Origin: Paenibacillus mesophilus
GTDB lineage: Bacteria; Bacillota; Bacilli; Paenibacillales; NBRC-103111
Assembly: GCF_005938385.1 (NCBI RefSeq)
Contig: NZ_VCRA01000024.1
Span: forward strand, 1-64,000
Length of the DNA stretch: 64,000 nt
Direction of reading: 5' to 3'
The notes under the pieces were generated by a model. The model did not search any database. It was not told the DNA's origin and worked only from the letters and a program-made list of their open reading frames with translations. A program made the position numbers and the translations under genes. Positions 27,409 to 34,741 of the stretch are shown here, one piece after another. Each line of letters opens with the position of its first letter. The first letter of the stretch is position 1.

Positions 27409-27431
27409 GGCAGACGGATTATCCGCCTGCC
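27409..27431 (-). terminator. Terminator-like hairpin between binding protein and surface-protein genes
   Basis: GGCAGACGG pairs with CCGCCTGCC (one G-U pair) over a short loop. The A-rich stretch before it becomes a U-rich tail in the minus-strand transcript. It lies 12 nt after the stop at 27443. It could end the message or reduce read-through into the surface-protein gene. Confidence 0.65.
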
Positions 27432-27442
27432 GGGATCGAACG

Positions 27443-28744
27443 TTATTTGGTCTTCCCCTTCTCCGCCTCGACCATTTTGTTGATTTCCTCATCGGCTTGC
27501 TTCAATGCCGTGTTGACGTCGAATTCTCCGTTTACGAATTGCCGGAACTTCGTGCTGACGAGCCCTTCGGCCTTCGATCTGTATACCGAAGCTTTCGGAT
27601 ACGGGACGGGATTGCTTTTGAATACGCTCGGCAGCTTCTTGTCTTTCAGCTGCGCATTGTCCGAGCCGAGAGCTTTTTTCACCTGCTCGCTCTTAAGCGG
27701 TGACAGCCTGCCTTTCTTCGACAAAGCCATCTGCACTTCCTCGGAGGAAATGAGATCCATCACCTGCGTCGCCTCGTTCAAATATTTGCCAGTCTTGCTC
27801 GCGATCATCACATAGACGCTGGCGTTCCCATACGTATTCGGCTTCTCCGTATAGTTCGGGTATTGGGTGATGTCCCAGTTCATTCCGCTCGCGTCGGCGC
27901 TCGTCAATTGGGTCAAAATGTTCAGCTCGAGCAGCATGGCGAGCGTCTTCGTCTTCAAGAACTGATCCCTTGGACCGGTGGAGATGAAGCCGTTGCCGGG
28001 AATATCGTAGATCGACTTGGCCAGCTCGAACACCCGCTTCCACTTGTCGGTCGTCATCGTCGCTTTATCCGTAACCGGATCGAGCGTTGCGATTCCGAGA
28101 GGCTGGGACATCCAGATGACGGTAGAACCCGGATCGAGCCCGCGGTATTGAACCGACCCTTCCGTCCGCGTCACGCGTCTCGCCAGCGCGATCAGCTGCT
28201 CCCACGTCATGCCGTCCTTCGGATACTCCACGCCGAATTTATCGAAGATGTCCTTGTTGTAGTAAAGCGCGTGGTAGTTTACGTTGAACGGAAGCCCGTA
28301 CATCTCGCCCTTGCTGGAAGCGTTTTTGACGTCATCGATATAGTTCGGCTCGAAGCGGCTCAAATCCACGTTATGCGTTTTGAACAACGGCGTCATATCG
28401 AACGTAAGCCCTTTATCGTTGTAGGAAGCCAAGTTTCCGTTGAAGGTGATGACGATGTCCGGAATCGTTCCGCTTGCCATCAAATTGTCGAGTGTCGTTT
28501 GTCCGCTTTCCGGCAAGAAATTGAGCGTGATGTGCGGATATTTTTTGGTTACATGCTCTTGAGCGATCTTCTGGAACACATCGTCGATCGTAACGCTCGC
28601 GCCTTGACTGGCGATTTGCAGCGTGACGGGCTCGGCTTTGGCCGGCTTCTTCCCGTCGCCGGACGGTCCGGCGGCCTGATTGCCGCAGCCTGCGGCGGCA
28701 AGTACGGATAATGCGGTAATCGATGCAAGCGCGATTCGTTTCAT
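27443..28744 (-). CDS. Orphan extracellular solute-binding lipoprotein (440-residue paralogue family)
   Basis: A 433-residue family 1 binding protein with lipobox AAAGC (Cys20). It has the paralogue motif (YYNKDIFDKFGVEYPKDGMTW) and a C-terminal DVNTALKQADEEIN. AGGGGGG lies 6 nt before the chosen ATG; an in-frame ATG eight codons earlier has no ribosome site. It is divergent from the AraC gene at 28873 and is followed on the same strand by the SLH surface protein. A cre-like site lies just ahead of its start. No permease is adjacent. Confidence 0.9.
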   Translation of the reverse strand: MKRIALASITALSVLAAAGCGNQAAGPSGDGKKPAKAEPVTLQIASQGASVTIDDVFQKIAQEHVTKKYPHITLNFLPESGQTTLDNLMASGTIPDIVITFNGNLASYNDKGLTFDMTPLFKTHNVDLSRFEPNYIDDVKNASSKGEMYGLPFNVNYHALYYNKDIFDKFGVEYPKDGMTWEQLIALARRVTRTEGSVQYRGLDPGSTVIWMSQPLGIATLDPVTDKATMTTDKWKRVFELAKSIYDIPGNGFISTGPRDQFLKTKTLAMLLELNILTQLTSADASGMNWDITQYPNYTEKPNTYGNASVYVMIASKTGKYLNEATQVMDLISSEEVQMALSKKGRLSPLKSEQVKKALGSDNAQLKDKKLPSVFKSNPVPYPKASVYRSKAEGLVSTKFRQFVNGEFDVNTALKQADEEINKMVEAEKGKTK

Positions 28745-28767
28745 CGAATTCCCCCCTGTTATTTTCA

Positions 28768-28781
28768 TTTAAACGCTTTCA
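28768..28781. promoter_or_regulatory. cre-like site
   Basis: On the minus strand TGAAAGCGTTTAAA matches the cre consensus with one mismatch. It lies 24 nt before the binding-protein start, in the divergent region shared with the AraC gene. Confidence 0.5.
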
Positions 28782-28872
28782 TGATACAATGCCAATCAAC
28801 CAACCCGTTCGGAGAACGCAAGCCGGGCTTGCGCGTTCCGGACGAACCCGTTAACGACAGGAGGCCGCCCGC

Positions 28873-29697
28873 ATGAGCTCCGTTCCGTTAAGCGATTACG
28901 TTCCGCATTTGACTTTTTCGATTTACTGGCCATCCAAAGACAAATTTTTATTGTACGAGGATCGATATGACGATTGGACCGTGTTCGCGGTGGAGGACGG
29001 CTCCTTTTACTACGAGATCGACGGCGAGAAAGGTACCGCCGCGTTCGGCGACCTCGTCTTCTGCCCGGCGGAGTCGGTGTTTCGGCGAGTGGTCATTACG
29101 CCGCTTACGTTCTACCATTTACGATTGCACTGGTCGGACTTGAGCGGGAAAGCGGCGGACCCCGGAACGCTAAGCGGCTTCTTCGGTAAAATCAGTCTGC
29201 AAAACACAAGTCGGCTCTCAGCCAACTACGAGAAAATGAGAAGGGCCTGCCTGCTGGACCACACCCGCAGAATACGGCTTCTCAATCATTACATGCAGGA
29301 CTTGTGGCTGCACTATGCCGAGGAGCTGGAGGCGGCTCTCGGAGAAACGTCCGGCTTCGCCCGGCTCAAGCAGCCCGACCCGGCCATGACGAAAGCGGCC
29401 ATGTTGATCCAGAAGCATGCCTTTCATCCGTTCGATCTGAAGGAAATCGCCGCCGCCCTAGGGTTCAGCCCTGTCCGGTTCACGCAAAAATTCAAGGCGG
29501 ATTTCGGCGTCAATCCGCTTCAATACTTAACGTCGCTCCGTCTGGAGCGGGCGAAAAGCTTGCTGCTCGAAACGAATATGACGTTGGACCAAATCGCTGA
29601 ATGCATCGGCTACCAGAACGGCTACTATTTGAGCCGCATTTTCATGAAGCATCTGAACTTGACTCCGTCCGTCTATAGGAGGACGCACAGAGTATAG
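28873..29697 (+). CDS. AraC-family transcriptional regulator
   Basis: A 274-residue regulator with a beta-rich N-terminal half (TVFAVEDGSFYYEIDGEKG). The C-terminal AraC domain has DLKEIAAALGFSPVRFTQKF and QIAECIGYQNGYYLSRIFMK and ends in NLTPSVYRR. AGGAGG lies 8 nt before the ATG. It is divergent from the binding protein at 27443, 128 nt away, and is the likely switch for that gene and perhaps the surface protein behind it. No clear terminator is seen after it. Confidence 0.92.
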   Translation: MSSVPLSDYVPHLTFSIYWPSKDKFLLYEDRYDDWTVFAVEDGSFYYEIDGEKGTAAFGDLVFCPAESVFRRVVITPLTFYHLRLHWSDLSGKAADPGTLSGFFGKISLQNTSRLSANYEKMRRACLLDHTRRIRLLNHYMQDLWLHYAEELEAALGETSGFARLKQPDPAMTKAAMLIQKHAFHPFDLKEIAAALGFSPVRFTQKFKADFGVNPLQYLTSLRLERAKSLLLETNMTLDQIAECIGYQNGYYLSRIFMKHLNLTPSVYRRTHRV

Positions 29698-30035
29698 GGC
29701 CGGCAGCAAATACCCATCTTCGCTGGTGCCGGATCGTGTCCATTTCCGATTAAAGCGCTTTCCCATCATAATGATCGCGCGCATATCGGACGGCCGCGCG
29801 CTGTCCGCCGTATGCCTACCTCCATCATAAAGAACAGATTTGCGTATTGAAATACCTTCTATTAAATCTTATTGTATACAAAATTAAGGGCCTTTCCGCC
29901 GCACAACATGTCTGGAGGCATCTTGCGCCTTGCCCCTGCCGATTATTTTGCCCAGAGCGTCCAACGTTTTGTTCGCCATCTCGTTTGAAGAGCGCCGCAG
30001 GTTCATTCCCACCCGCATCGCTCTCGTCAGCAAAT

Positions 30036-30159
30036 GGAAAAGATGCAGTTAATTTCGCGAAACTACGATTATTTTATTCTCCAACTGGAAAAAGTCCAGT
30101 TATTTTTCTCGTATCGGCGCCATTCCCCGTTTTCGCAGCGAAATAACTGCATCTTTTCC
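30036..30159. repeat. MITE-like inverted-repeat element
   Basis: Ends GGAAAAGATGCAGTT (30036-30050) and AACTGCATCTTTTCC (30145-30159) are perfectly complementary, and the similarity continues inward (AATTTCGCGAA against TTCGCAGCGAAAT). An internal copy, ACTGGAAAAAGTCCAGTTA, and an outer one, TGCACGTTTTCCAGTTA, show the same motif again. There is no coding capacity. It looks like a dispersed non-coding element. Confidence 0.7.
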
Positions 30160-30281
30160 AGTAGAATGCGTGAATCTTGCCGTTTAGGCCATTTTTAGCT
30201 GCACGTTTTCCAGTTATGGACGAATGTGAGGTAGGCTGAAAAAAGAGATCTGATGCGATCTTGTTGCATAGGACTCAAAAG

Positions 30282-30479
30282 TACACTATTTCGGCGGGAG
30301 TGCCGTTTCTGCGGCGAGATAATGTTCAAATGTACCTTATCATCCCGTAGTTGCACCATTTCATCAAAATAGGGACTTCGGGAAGTAGAATAAGGTACAA
30401 ATGAGCACTATATCGGCGGGATTGCCGCTTCTGTGGCAAAATAATGTTCAAATGTACCTTATCGGCGGGCAGTTGCACC
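30282..30479 (+). repeat. Two direct copies of a 76-bp repeat, 122 bp apart
   Basis: 30282-30357 and 30404-30479 share CACTATWTCGGCGGGA, TGCCGYTTCTG and ATAATGTTCAAATGTACCTT, and both end with AGTTGCACC. Between them is an inverted fragment, ATAAGGTACAAATG. The sequence is unrelated to the repeat family at 118, 6565 and 52037. Confidence 0.8.
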
Positions 30480-30509
30480 TTTTTTCCGACCTTTACCATT
30501 CTAGCGACA

Positions 30510-30543
30510 AAAATCCCCGGACGCCCAAGCATCCGGGGATTTC
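30510..30543. terminator. Intrinsic terminator (sulfur operon)
   Basis: AAATCCCCGGA pairs with TCCGGGGATTT around a 10-nt loop, with an A-run before it that gives a U-tail on the minus strand. It lies 45 nt past the stop of the permease gene at 30589. Confidence 0.85.
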
Positions 30544-30588
30544 GATTATGTTTCTAGCCGACGGCTGCCGGAACGAAAGCGGGTCCGC

Positions 30589-31707
30589 TCAAGCGCCGAA
30601 AGAATCGTCCTTCTGGAACAACATCAGAGGCATCTTGAACACATACGCCACGACGATAAATATGCCTACGATCATCCCGACAAGCACGAGCACGCTGCTG
30701 ATCGACAACCCGCCTACGCCGGTAATAACGTTGGCGATGTTGCAGCCCGGCGCAATCCGGGACGATACGCCCATCAGCAGCCCGCCGAAGATGGCGGCCG
30801 GCAGACGCGATTTCCGCGGGAGGCGGATTTTGAAGCTGCCGCTCAGAAGGGCGGCGGACATCGAACCGATGACGAGGAAAATGACCAGCGTTTCCTCCGG
30901 TCCGAGACCGACCTTCGGAAAATCGGCGAACAAGGCGTTCAAGTAAGTGTTGTTGAAGACGAAATCGTCCCCGAGCAGTTGAGCGACCGCTACCGCTCCG
31001 ATCCGGGTCTCCGGCCCGGTGATGCCCACATTTGACATGAGGGCGAATTGTACTGTTGCGACTACCCCGATCAGAAACGCGACGAGACGTATGTCCCAAT
31101 GCGACTGCTTGAACGGATTGCCTTCCCAATCGGTCAGGGCGCTCTTGAAGCCCTGTGCGAAGCCCCGTATACCGAAGCGGGCGATGGCAATTCCAACCAT
31201 AATAACGACGATGGCAAGCGGAATCGCGTACACCGGCAGCGGCAAGCTGTACAGCGTATAGCCCGAATCGACAACCGTCATCGGTTCGATCGCGTCGCGT
31301 CCCCACGGATCATACAGCAGGGCGAACAGCAGATTGCCGGCGATGGCGAATACAAGCACGATCCAGAACTGCACATACCCCATCCCGCACCGGTACAGCG
31401 TTCCGGAGCCGCAGCCGCCGGCAATCGTCATGCCGATGCCGAACAAGATGCCGCCGAGCAGGTTGGCGCCGCCGATCGGGACCGTCCATACGTCCGCGAT
31501 CCCTTTGGCGCCGGTCGTCAGCACGATCGCCCAGCCGAGCAGCGCCGTTGCCATCAGCACGAGCACGCCGTTCAAAATGCGCGTGTCCCTGACGCTGATC
31601 CAGTCGCGGATCGAAGCGACAAAGCAAAAATCCGCCTTTTGCAGCAAGAAGCCGTATGCGAAGCCGAAGAAAGCAGCCAGCAAAAAGACGTCCCAAGTAT
31701 ATGCCAT
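30589..31707 (-). CDS. YeeE/YedE (TsuA-like) thiosulfate/sulfur permease
   Basis: A 372-residue polytopic membrane protein of the YeeE/YedE family. The three cysteine sites known from TsuA-type thiosulfate transporters can be seen: Cys28 (KADFCF), Cys99 in AGGCGSGTLYRCG, and a Cys near 321 (APGCNI). In that family these relay a thiosulfate ion across the membrane. The chosen ATG has AAGGAAGG about 9 nt upstream; an upstream TTG is less likely. It is the last gene of the four-gene sulfur operon, 31 nt after a TusA-like carrier. TsuA with TsuB is a known pair, which supports thiosulfate uptake. Selenium or other sulfane transport is the main alternative. Confidence 0.88.
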   Translation of the reverse strand: MAYTWDVFLLAAFFGFAYGFLLQKADFCFVASIRDWISVRDTRILNGVLVLMATALLGWAIVLTTGAKGIADVWTVPIGGANLLGGILFGIGMTIAGGCGSGTLYRCGMGYVQFWIVLVFAIAGNLLFALLYDPWGRDAIEPMTVVDSGYTLYSLPLPVYAIPLAIVVIMVGIAIARFGIRGFAQGFKSALTDWEGNPFKQSHWDIRLVAFLIGVVATVQFALMSNVGITGPETRIGAVAVAQLLGDDFVFNNTYLNALFADFPKVGLGPEETLVIFLVIGSMSAALLSGSFKIRLPRKSRLPAAIFGGLLMGVSSRIAPGCNIANVITGVGGLSISSVLVLVGMIVGIFIVVAYVFKMPLMLFQKDDSFGA

Positions 31708-31738
31708 TACGGCCAACCTTCCTTTTGTACGTTATGCG

Positions 31739-31999
31739 TTATGATTTCTTGACGAAAATGTGATATTGGCCGCCTTTCTTCGCGACACCCAAAAACTCGC
31801 CGATCTTGTTCATCTTCACCGCGGCCGGAATCGTCTTCGTCGCGATGCTGTGGTCCGTAATCTCCACGACGATTTCCCCCGGTTTCGCTTTCTTCAGACC
31901 GGCCAAAGCCAAGTTCAACGTATGCGGGCATACTTCACCGACCGCATCGACGACATGATCGGGTTTCAATTCGAGAAGCTGTTGTTCGCTCAAGCTCAT
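31739..31999 (-). CDS. TusA/SirA-fold sulfur carrier (YeeD/TsuB-like)
   Basis: An 86-residue TusA-fold protein. The catalytic cysteine is Cys24 in GEVCPHTLNLA. The family motif is CPxP (or CPFPL in YeeD); here the second proline is Thr, a visible departure. Such proteins take a persulfide sulfur at the cysteine, and YeeD/TsuB partners help pull thiosulfate sulfur in through YeeE/TsuA. Its ATG overlaps the stop of the upstream rhodanese gene (ATGA), indicating translational coupling. The permease follows 31 nt later. Confidence 0.88.
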   Translation of the reverse strand: MSLSEQQLLELKPDHVVDAVGEVCPHTLNLALAGLKKAKPGEIVVEITDHSIATKTIPAAVKMNKIGEFLGVAKKGGQYHIFVKKS

Positions 32000-32391
32000 G
32001 ATTTGTTCTCCCCTTCCGTTTTGTCCAACCCGTAGCTTTCGATCAGCTCGGCGGGTCCGCCTTCCGTCGGATTTCCTTCCCCCGCCCAGCTGAGCATCCC
32101 TCCGGCGAAATTGTGCACATTGCCGAAGCCGTTGTTCTGAAAATATTTGGCGACCTCAAAGCTTCTCCGGCCGCTCCTGCAGACGAATACGTACTCCCGC
32201 TCGGGGTCGAGCTTCTCCGTCCAGTCGATGATGTCGCCCATCGGAATAAGCGGAAGACCGGCGATATGCGCCTCCTCGTATTCCTCCGGCTCCCGGACGT
32301 CGATCACGATCGCCGCCCTTTCCGTATCCGTCAATGCTTCCTTCAGCTCCCGCCAGTCCAGGTGGGATACGTTTTCTATCCGTTCAGCCAT
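31996..32391 (-). CDS. Single-domain rhodanese (sulfurtransferase)
   Basis: A 131-residue rhodanese with the active-site loop CRSGRRS (Cys71) and the N-terminal DVREPEEYEEAHIAG signature. It has no signal peptide, so it is cytosolic. It should move sulfane sulfur, probably to the TusA-like protein whose gene overlaps its 3' end. It lies 13 nt after the secreted sulfurtransferase gene in the same operon. Confidence 0.92.
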   Translation of the reverse strand: MAERIENVSHLDWRELKEALTDTERAAIVIDVREPEEYEEAHIAGLPLIPMGDIIDWTEKLDPEREYVFVCRSGRRSFEVAKYFQNNGFGNVHNFAGGMLSWAGEGNPTEGGPAELIESYGLDKTEGENKS

Positions 32392-32404
32392 GCCTGTATC
32401 CTCC

Positions 32405-33370
32405 TTACTTCACCAACGGTGCGTCGTCGCTGTTTGCCCATTCCTGCATCGAGCCTTCATACGGACGAATATCTTTAAATCCGAGCAGACGTAGTGTAAA
32501 ATAGGAATGCGCTCCACGAATGTTCGTCTGGCAGTACGGTATAATCGTCTTTTCTTTGTCGGTCACTCCGGCTTTCGTATAAATCGCACTCAAGTCTTTG
32601 TTGTTCTTGAACTTCGGTACCCCGTCCGCCGGCGTCTGATCGATCGCTTCGCTCCACTCCGTATTGATCGCACCGTTCACGTGACCGCCGTTCTTGTTGC
32701 CGCGCAAATCTTCGCCGGAATATTCTTTGGCCGAGCGCGCGTCGAGCAGCGTGCATTGCGCCAGATTAGCGGAGAGCAGTTGGGCTTTCGTCGTGATCAG
32801 CTTGTCGTTCGGCTGAGCCGTGAAGTTGCCTTTGGCTACGGTAGGCGTTTCGGTCGACAGCTCCTTGCCGGCTGTCGTCCAAGCGAGTATTCCGCCGTTC
32901 AGCACTTTGACTTTATCCTTCATGCCGTAATATTCCAAGCCGTAAAAAATGCGGGTAGCGGCGTTCCCGGCCCCGCCTTCATCGTAGACGAGTACGGTAG
33001 TATCGCTGTTGATGCCGGCTTTTTGGAACAGCTCGGTAAACGTTTCTTTGGAAATAATCGTCGGGTTTTTCGGATCTTTGAGCAGTCCCGAGCTGACCGA
33101 TACGGCTCCCGGAATATGTCCTTGCTCGTAGCCTTTGGACCGCGCGTCGATAATTTTGACTTTCCCGTCCTTCAAATGCTCCTCTACCCATTTCACGTCG
33201 GCGAGCAGCTGCGCGTTCGCATACGTATCGGACGCTTTCGTTTCTTGCGCCGTTTTATTGCCGCCTGTGCCCCCGGATGCGTTCGTCGGGCTGCTCTCGG
33301 GCTTGTTGCCGCAAGCGGCGGTTATTCCTGCCAGAAGTACTAATGACAGAATGGCCAGTTTACTTTTCAT
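32405..33370 (-). CDS. Exported thiosulfate sulfurtransferase lipoprotein (two rhodanese domains)
   Basis: A 321-residue lipoprotein with lipobox ITAAC (Cys20) and two rhodanese domains as in SseA-type thiosulfate/mercaptopyruvate sulfurtransferases. The first domain has IIDARSKGYEQGHIPGAVSV and no catalytic Cys in its loop (YDEGGAGNA). The second has the active Cys near 280 (IPYCQTNIRGA). The chosen ATG has GGAGGGGAG about 10 nt upstream; an in-frame codon 14 residues earlier would spoil the signal peptide. It is the first gene of the operon. Its outer-face position suggests it processes sulfur compounds before uptake by the YeeE-like permease. Confidence 0.9.
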   Translation of the reverse strand: MKSKLAILSLVLLAGITAACGNKPESSPTNASGGTGGNKTAQETKASDTYANAQLLADVKWVEEHLKDGKVKIIDARSKGYEQGHIPGAVSVSSGLLKDPKNPTIISKETFTELFQKAGINSDTTVLVYDEGGAGNAATRIFYGLEYYGMKDKVKVLNGGILAWTTAGKELSTETPTVAKGNFTAQPNDKLITTKAQLLSANLAQCTLLDARSAKEYSGEDLRGNKNGGHVNGAINTEWSEAIDQTPADGVPKFKNNKDLSAIYTKAGVTDKEKTIIPYCQTNIRGAHSYFTLRLLGFKDIRPYEGSMQEWANSDDAPLVK

Positions 33371-33429
33371 GTGTTTCTTTCTCCCCTCCGTGTCTGAAGC
33401 GTCTTGCAACAATTATGAGTTCACCTGTA

Positions 33430-33458
33430 TAATACATCTATCCCTAGTGATTTACAAG
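33430..33458 (-). promoter_or_regulatory. Sigma-A promoter of the sulfur operon
   Basis: On the minus strand TTGTAA, a 17-nt spacer and TATTAT, which would start transcription about 50 nt before the lipoprotein start at 33370. On the plus strand TTGCAA (33404-33409) and TATAAT (33429-33434), 19 nt apart, could serve the divergent beta-propeller gene, so the two promoters would overlap. Confidence 0.55.
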
Positions 33459-33508
33459 GTTTAATTTTTCGGGAACATTTCAGCAAAGAGCGGGTTAGGA
33501 GAATTCGA

Positions 33509-34579
33509 ATGAGAGCGAATAAGAAGCTAATTGCGGCGGGAGTCATTATGGCGATGCTGCTAAGCGGCTGCGCCATGGAAACGAAAGAACAGGCGAAGGC
33601 GAGGCTCGCTGCGGGAGGCGGCAAAACGGGCGAATCGGCGGCGGCGGCGCAGCCTGAAGCGGGCAAGCTGACGGCCGTCCAGTTCTATGTGCCAAGCGAG
33701 AAAGAAAACAATTTGTCGGTCATCGACGTGCCTACCGGTAAAGTAGTCGGTACCGTCAAGCTATCCGAGGCGCCGTCGACCGTAGTTTTCTCCAGTACGA
33801 TGCGGGAAGCGTACGCGGCCAATATGAACAGCAGCACCGTTTCCATTATTAATACGCAAACGCTCAAGGTGGAGAAGGAAGTGCCCGTCGGTCCGATGCC
33901 GCACGGCATGGTGCTGTCTCCGGACAACAAGACGCTCTATGTAGCCGCCGTGGCCGACCAGTTCGTCTATCTCGTCGACACGAAGGAACGGAAAGAAGCC
34001 GGCACGATCGATCTCGGCACTGGCGCCAAGACGAACTATATGAGCTTGTTCGGCGACCGGTTATATATAAGCGACCACGAGAACAACAAAGTATACGTCG
34101 TCAACGTGAAGACGAAGCAGACCGTCCTGACGATCCCGACCGGCAAAACGCCGCGCGCCGTCAAAGTAAGCGACGACGGCAAGAAGCTGTTCGTGCCGAG
34201 CGCGGGCGACGGTACGCTGGAGACGTACAATACGCAAGACGGCAAGCTTATATCCAAAATCGCCGTTGCTGCGGGTGCAACCGATGTCGTCGTCGCCGAG
34301 GACGGTCAAAGCGCGATCGTTACGTCGATGGAAGGCAGCGCCGTCACCTTCGTAGACTTGGCGAACGGCAAGCCGGTTCAAACGATCGATAAATTGGCCG
34401 GAGCGAGGCATATTTCCTACAACCGGCAGCAGACGAAAGCTTACGTCACCCTCAGCGGCTCGAACGAGGTTGCGGTCATCGACACGCAAACCCGTCAAGC
34501 CGTAGAACGGATCAAGGTCGGCACCGTTCCTCACGGGATCCAAATCAAAGCACTGCCCGGGATCGGCGGCAGTTGCTGA
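33509..34579 (+). CDS. YVTN-type beta-propeller lipoprotein
   Basis: A 356-residue lipoprotein with lipobox LLSGC (Cys21). The rest is a run of about seven YVTN/NHL-like blades (VPSEKENNLSVIDVPTGKVV, LYVAAVADQFVYLVDT, LYISDHENNKVYVVNVKTK, AYVTLSGSNEVAVIDTQTR). It ends in a cysteine (GIGGSC). AGGAG lies 7 nt before the ATG. It is divergent from the sulfur operon, 138 nt away with overlapping promoters, so it may belong to the same response. The binding partner is unknown. It could scaffold or protect, and no enzymatic residues can be named. Confidence 0.85.
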   Translation: MRANKKLIAAGVIMAMLLSGCAMETKEQAKARLAAGGGKTGESAAAAQPEAGKLTAVQFYVPSEKENNLSVIDVPTGKVVGTVKLSEAPSTVVFSSTMREAYAANMNSSTVSIINTQTLKVEKEVPVGPMPHGMVLSPDNKTLYVAAVADQFVYLVDTKERKEAGTIDLGTGAKTNYMSLFGDRLYISDHENNKVYVVNVKTKQTVLTIPTGKTPRAVKVSDDGKKLFVPSAGDGTLETYNTQDGKLISKIAVAAGATDVVVAEDGQSAIVTSMEGSAVTFVDLANGKPVQTIDKLAGARHISYNRQQTKAYVTLSGSNEVAVIDTQTRQAVERIKVGTVPHGIQIKALPGIGGSC

Positions 34580-34622
34580 CCCAATCTGACTGCCCCGTCC
34601 GCGTGTCAACGCTTGGCGGCAC

Positions 34623-34663
34623 AAAACCTTCGATTCCGCATCAATGGCGGCTTCGAAGGTTTT
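34623..34663 (+). terminator. Intrinsic terminator
   Basis: AAAACCTTCGA pairs with TCGAAGGTTTT, with an inner CCGC/GCGG stem and a run of seven T. It lies 43 nt after the beta-propeller gene. Confidence 0.9.
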
Positions 34664-34668
34664 TTTCA

Positions 34669-34697
34669 TTAAATAACCGGTTATTTCGTGATATAAT
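34669..34697 (+). promoter_or_regulatory. Extended -10 promoter with overlapping palindrome
   Basis: TTAAAT, a 17-nt spacer and TGATATAAT (perfect -10 with the TGn extension). A perfect 14-bp palindrome, AATAACCGGTTATT (34672-34685), overlaps the -35 and is placed as a repressor operator would be. The promoter serves the AraC gene that follows. Confidence 0.6.
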
Positions 34698-34741
34698 AAA
34701 GAAATGCTGCCTGTATCTCGTAAGCGAGAGGAGGTCACCCC

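Larger units (their letters stand above)
29698..30588. other. Gene-free 0.9-kb stretch with repeats
   Basis: No credible coding sequence. It holds an isolated cre-like palindrome (29750-29763, TTAAAGCGCTTTCC), an inverted-repeat element (30036-30159), a tandem repeat pair (30282-30479) and a terminator (30510-30543). The base composition is more AT-rich than the flanking genes. The cre-like site with no gene start beside it may be a remnant of a lost gene. Confidence 0.7.

Noticed and set aside
29527..29784. Minus-strand small open frame at the end of the AraC gene
   Set aside because: It overlaps the conserved second helix-turn-helix of the AraC protein antisense and shows no motif or ribosome site.
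30282..30479. Possible CRISPR-like array
   Set aside because: Only two repeats of about 76 bp, too long and too few, with no cas genes in the window.
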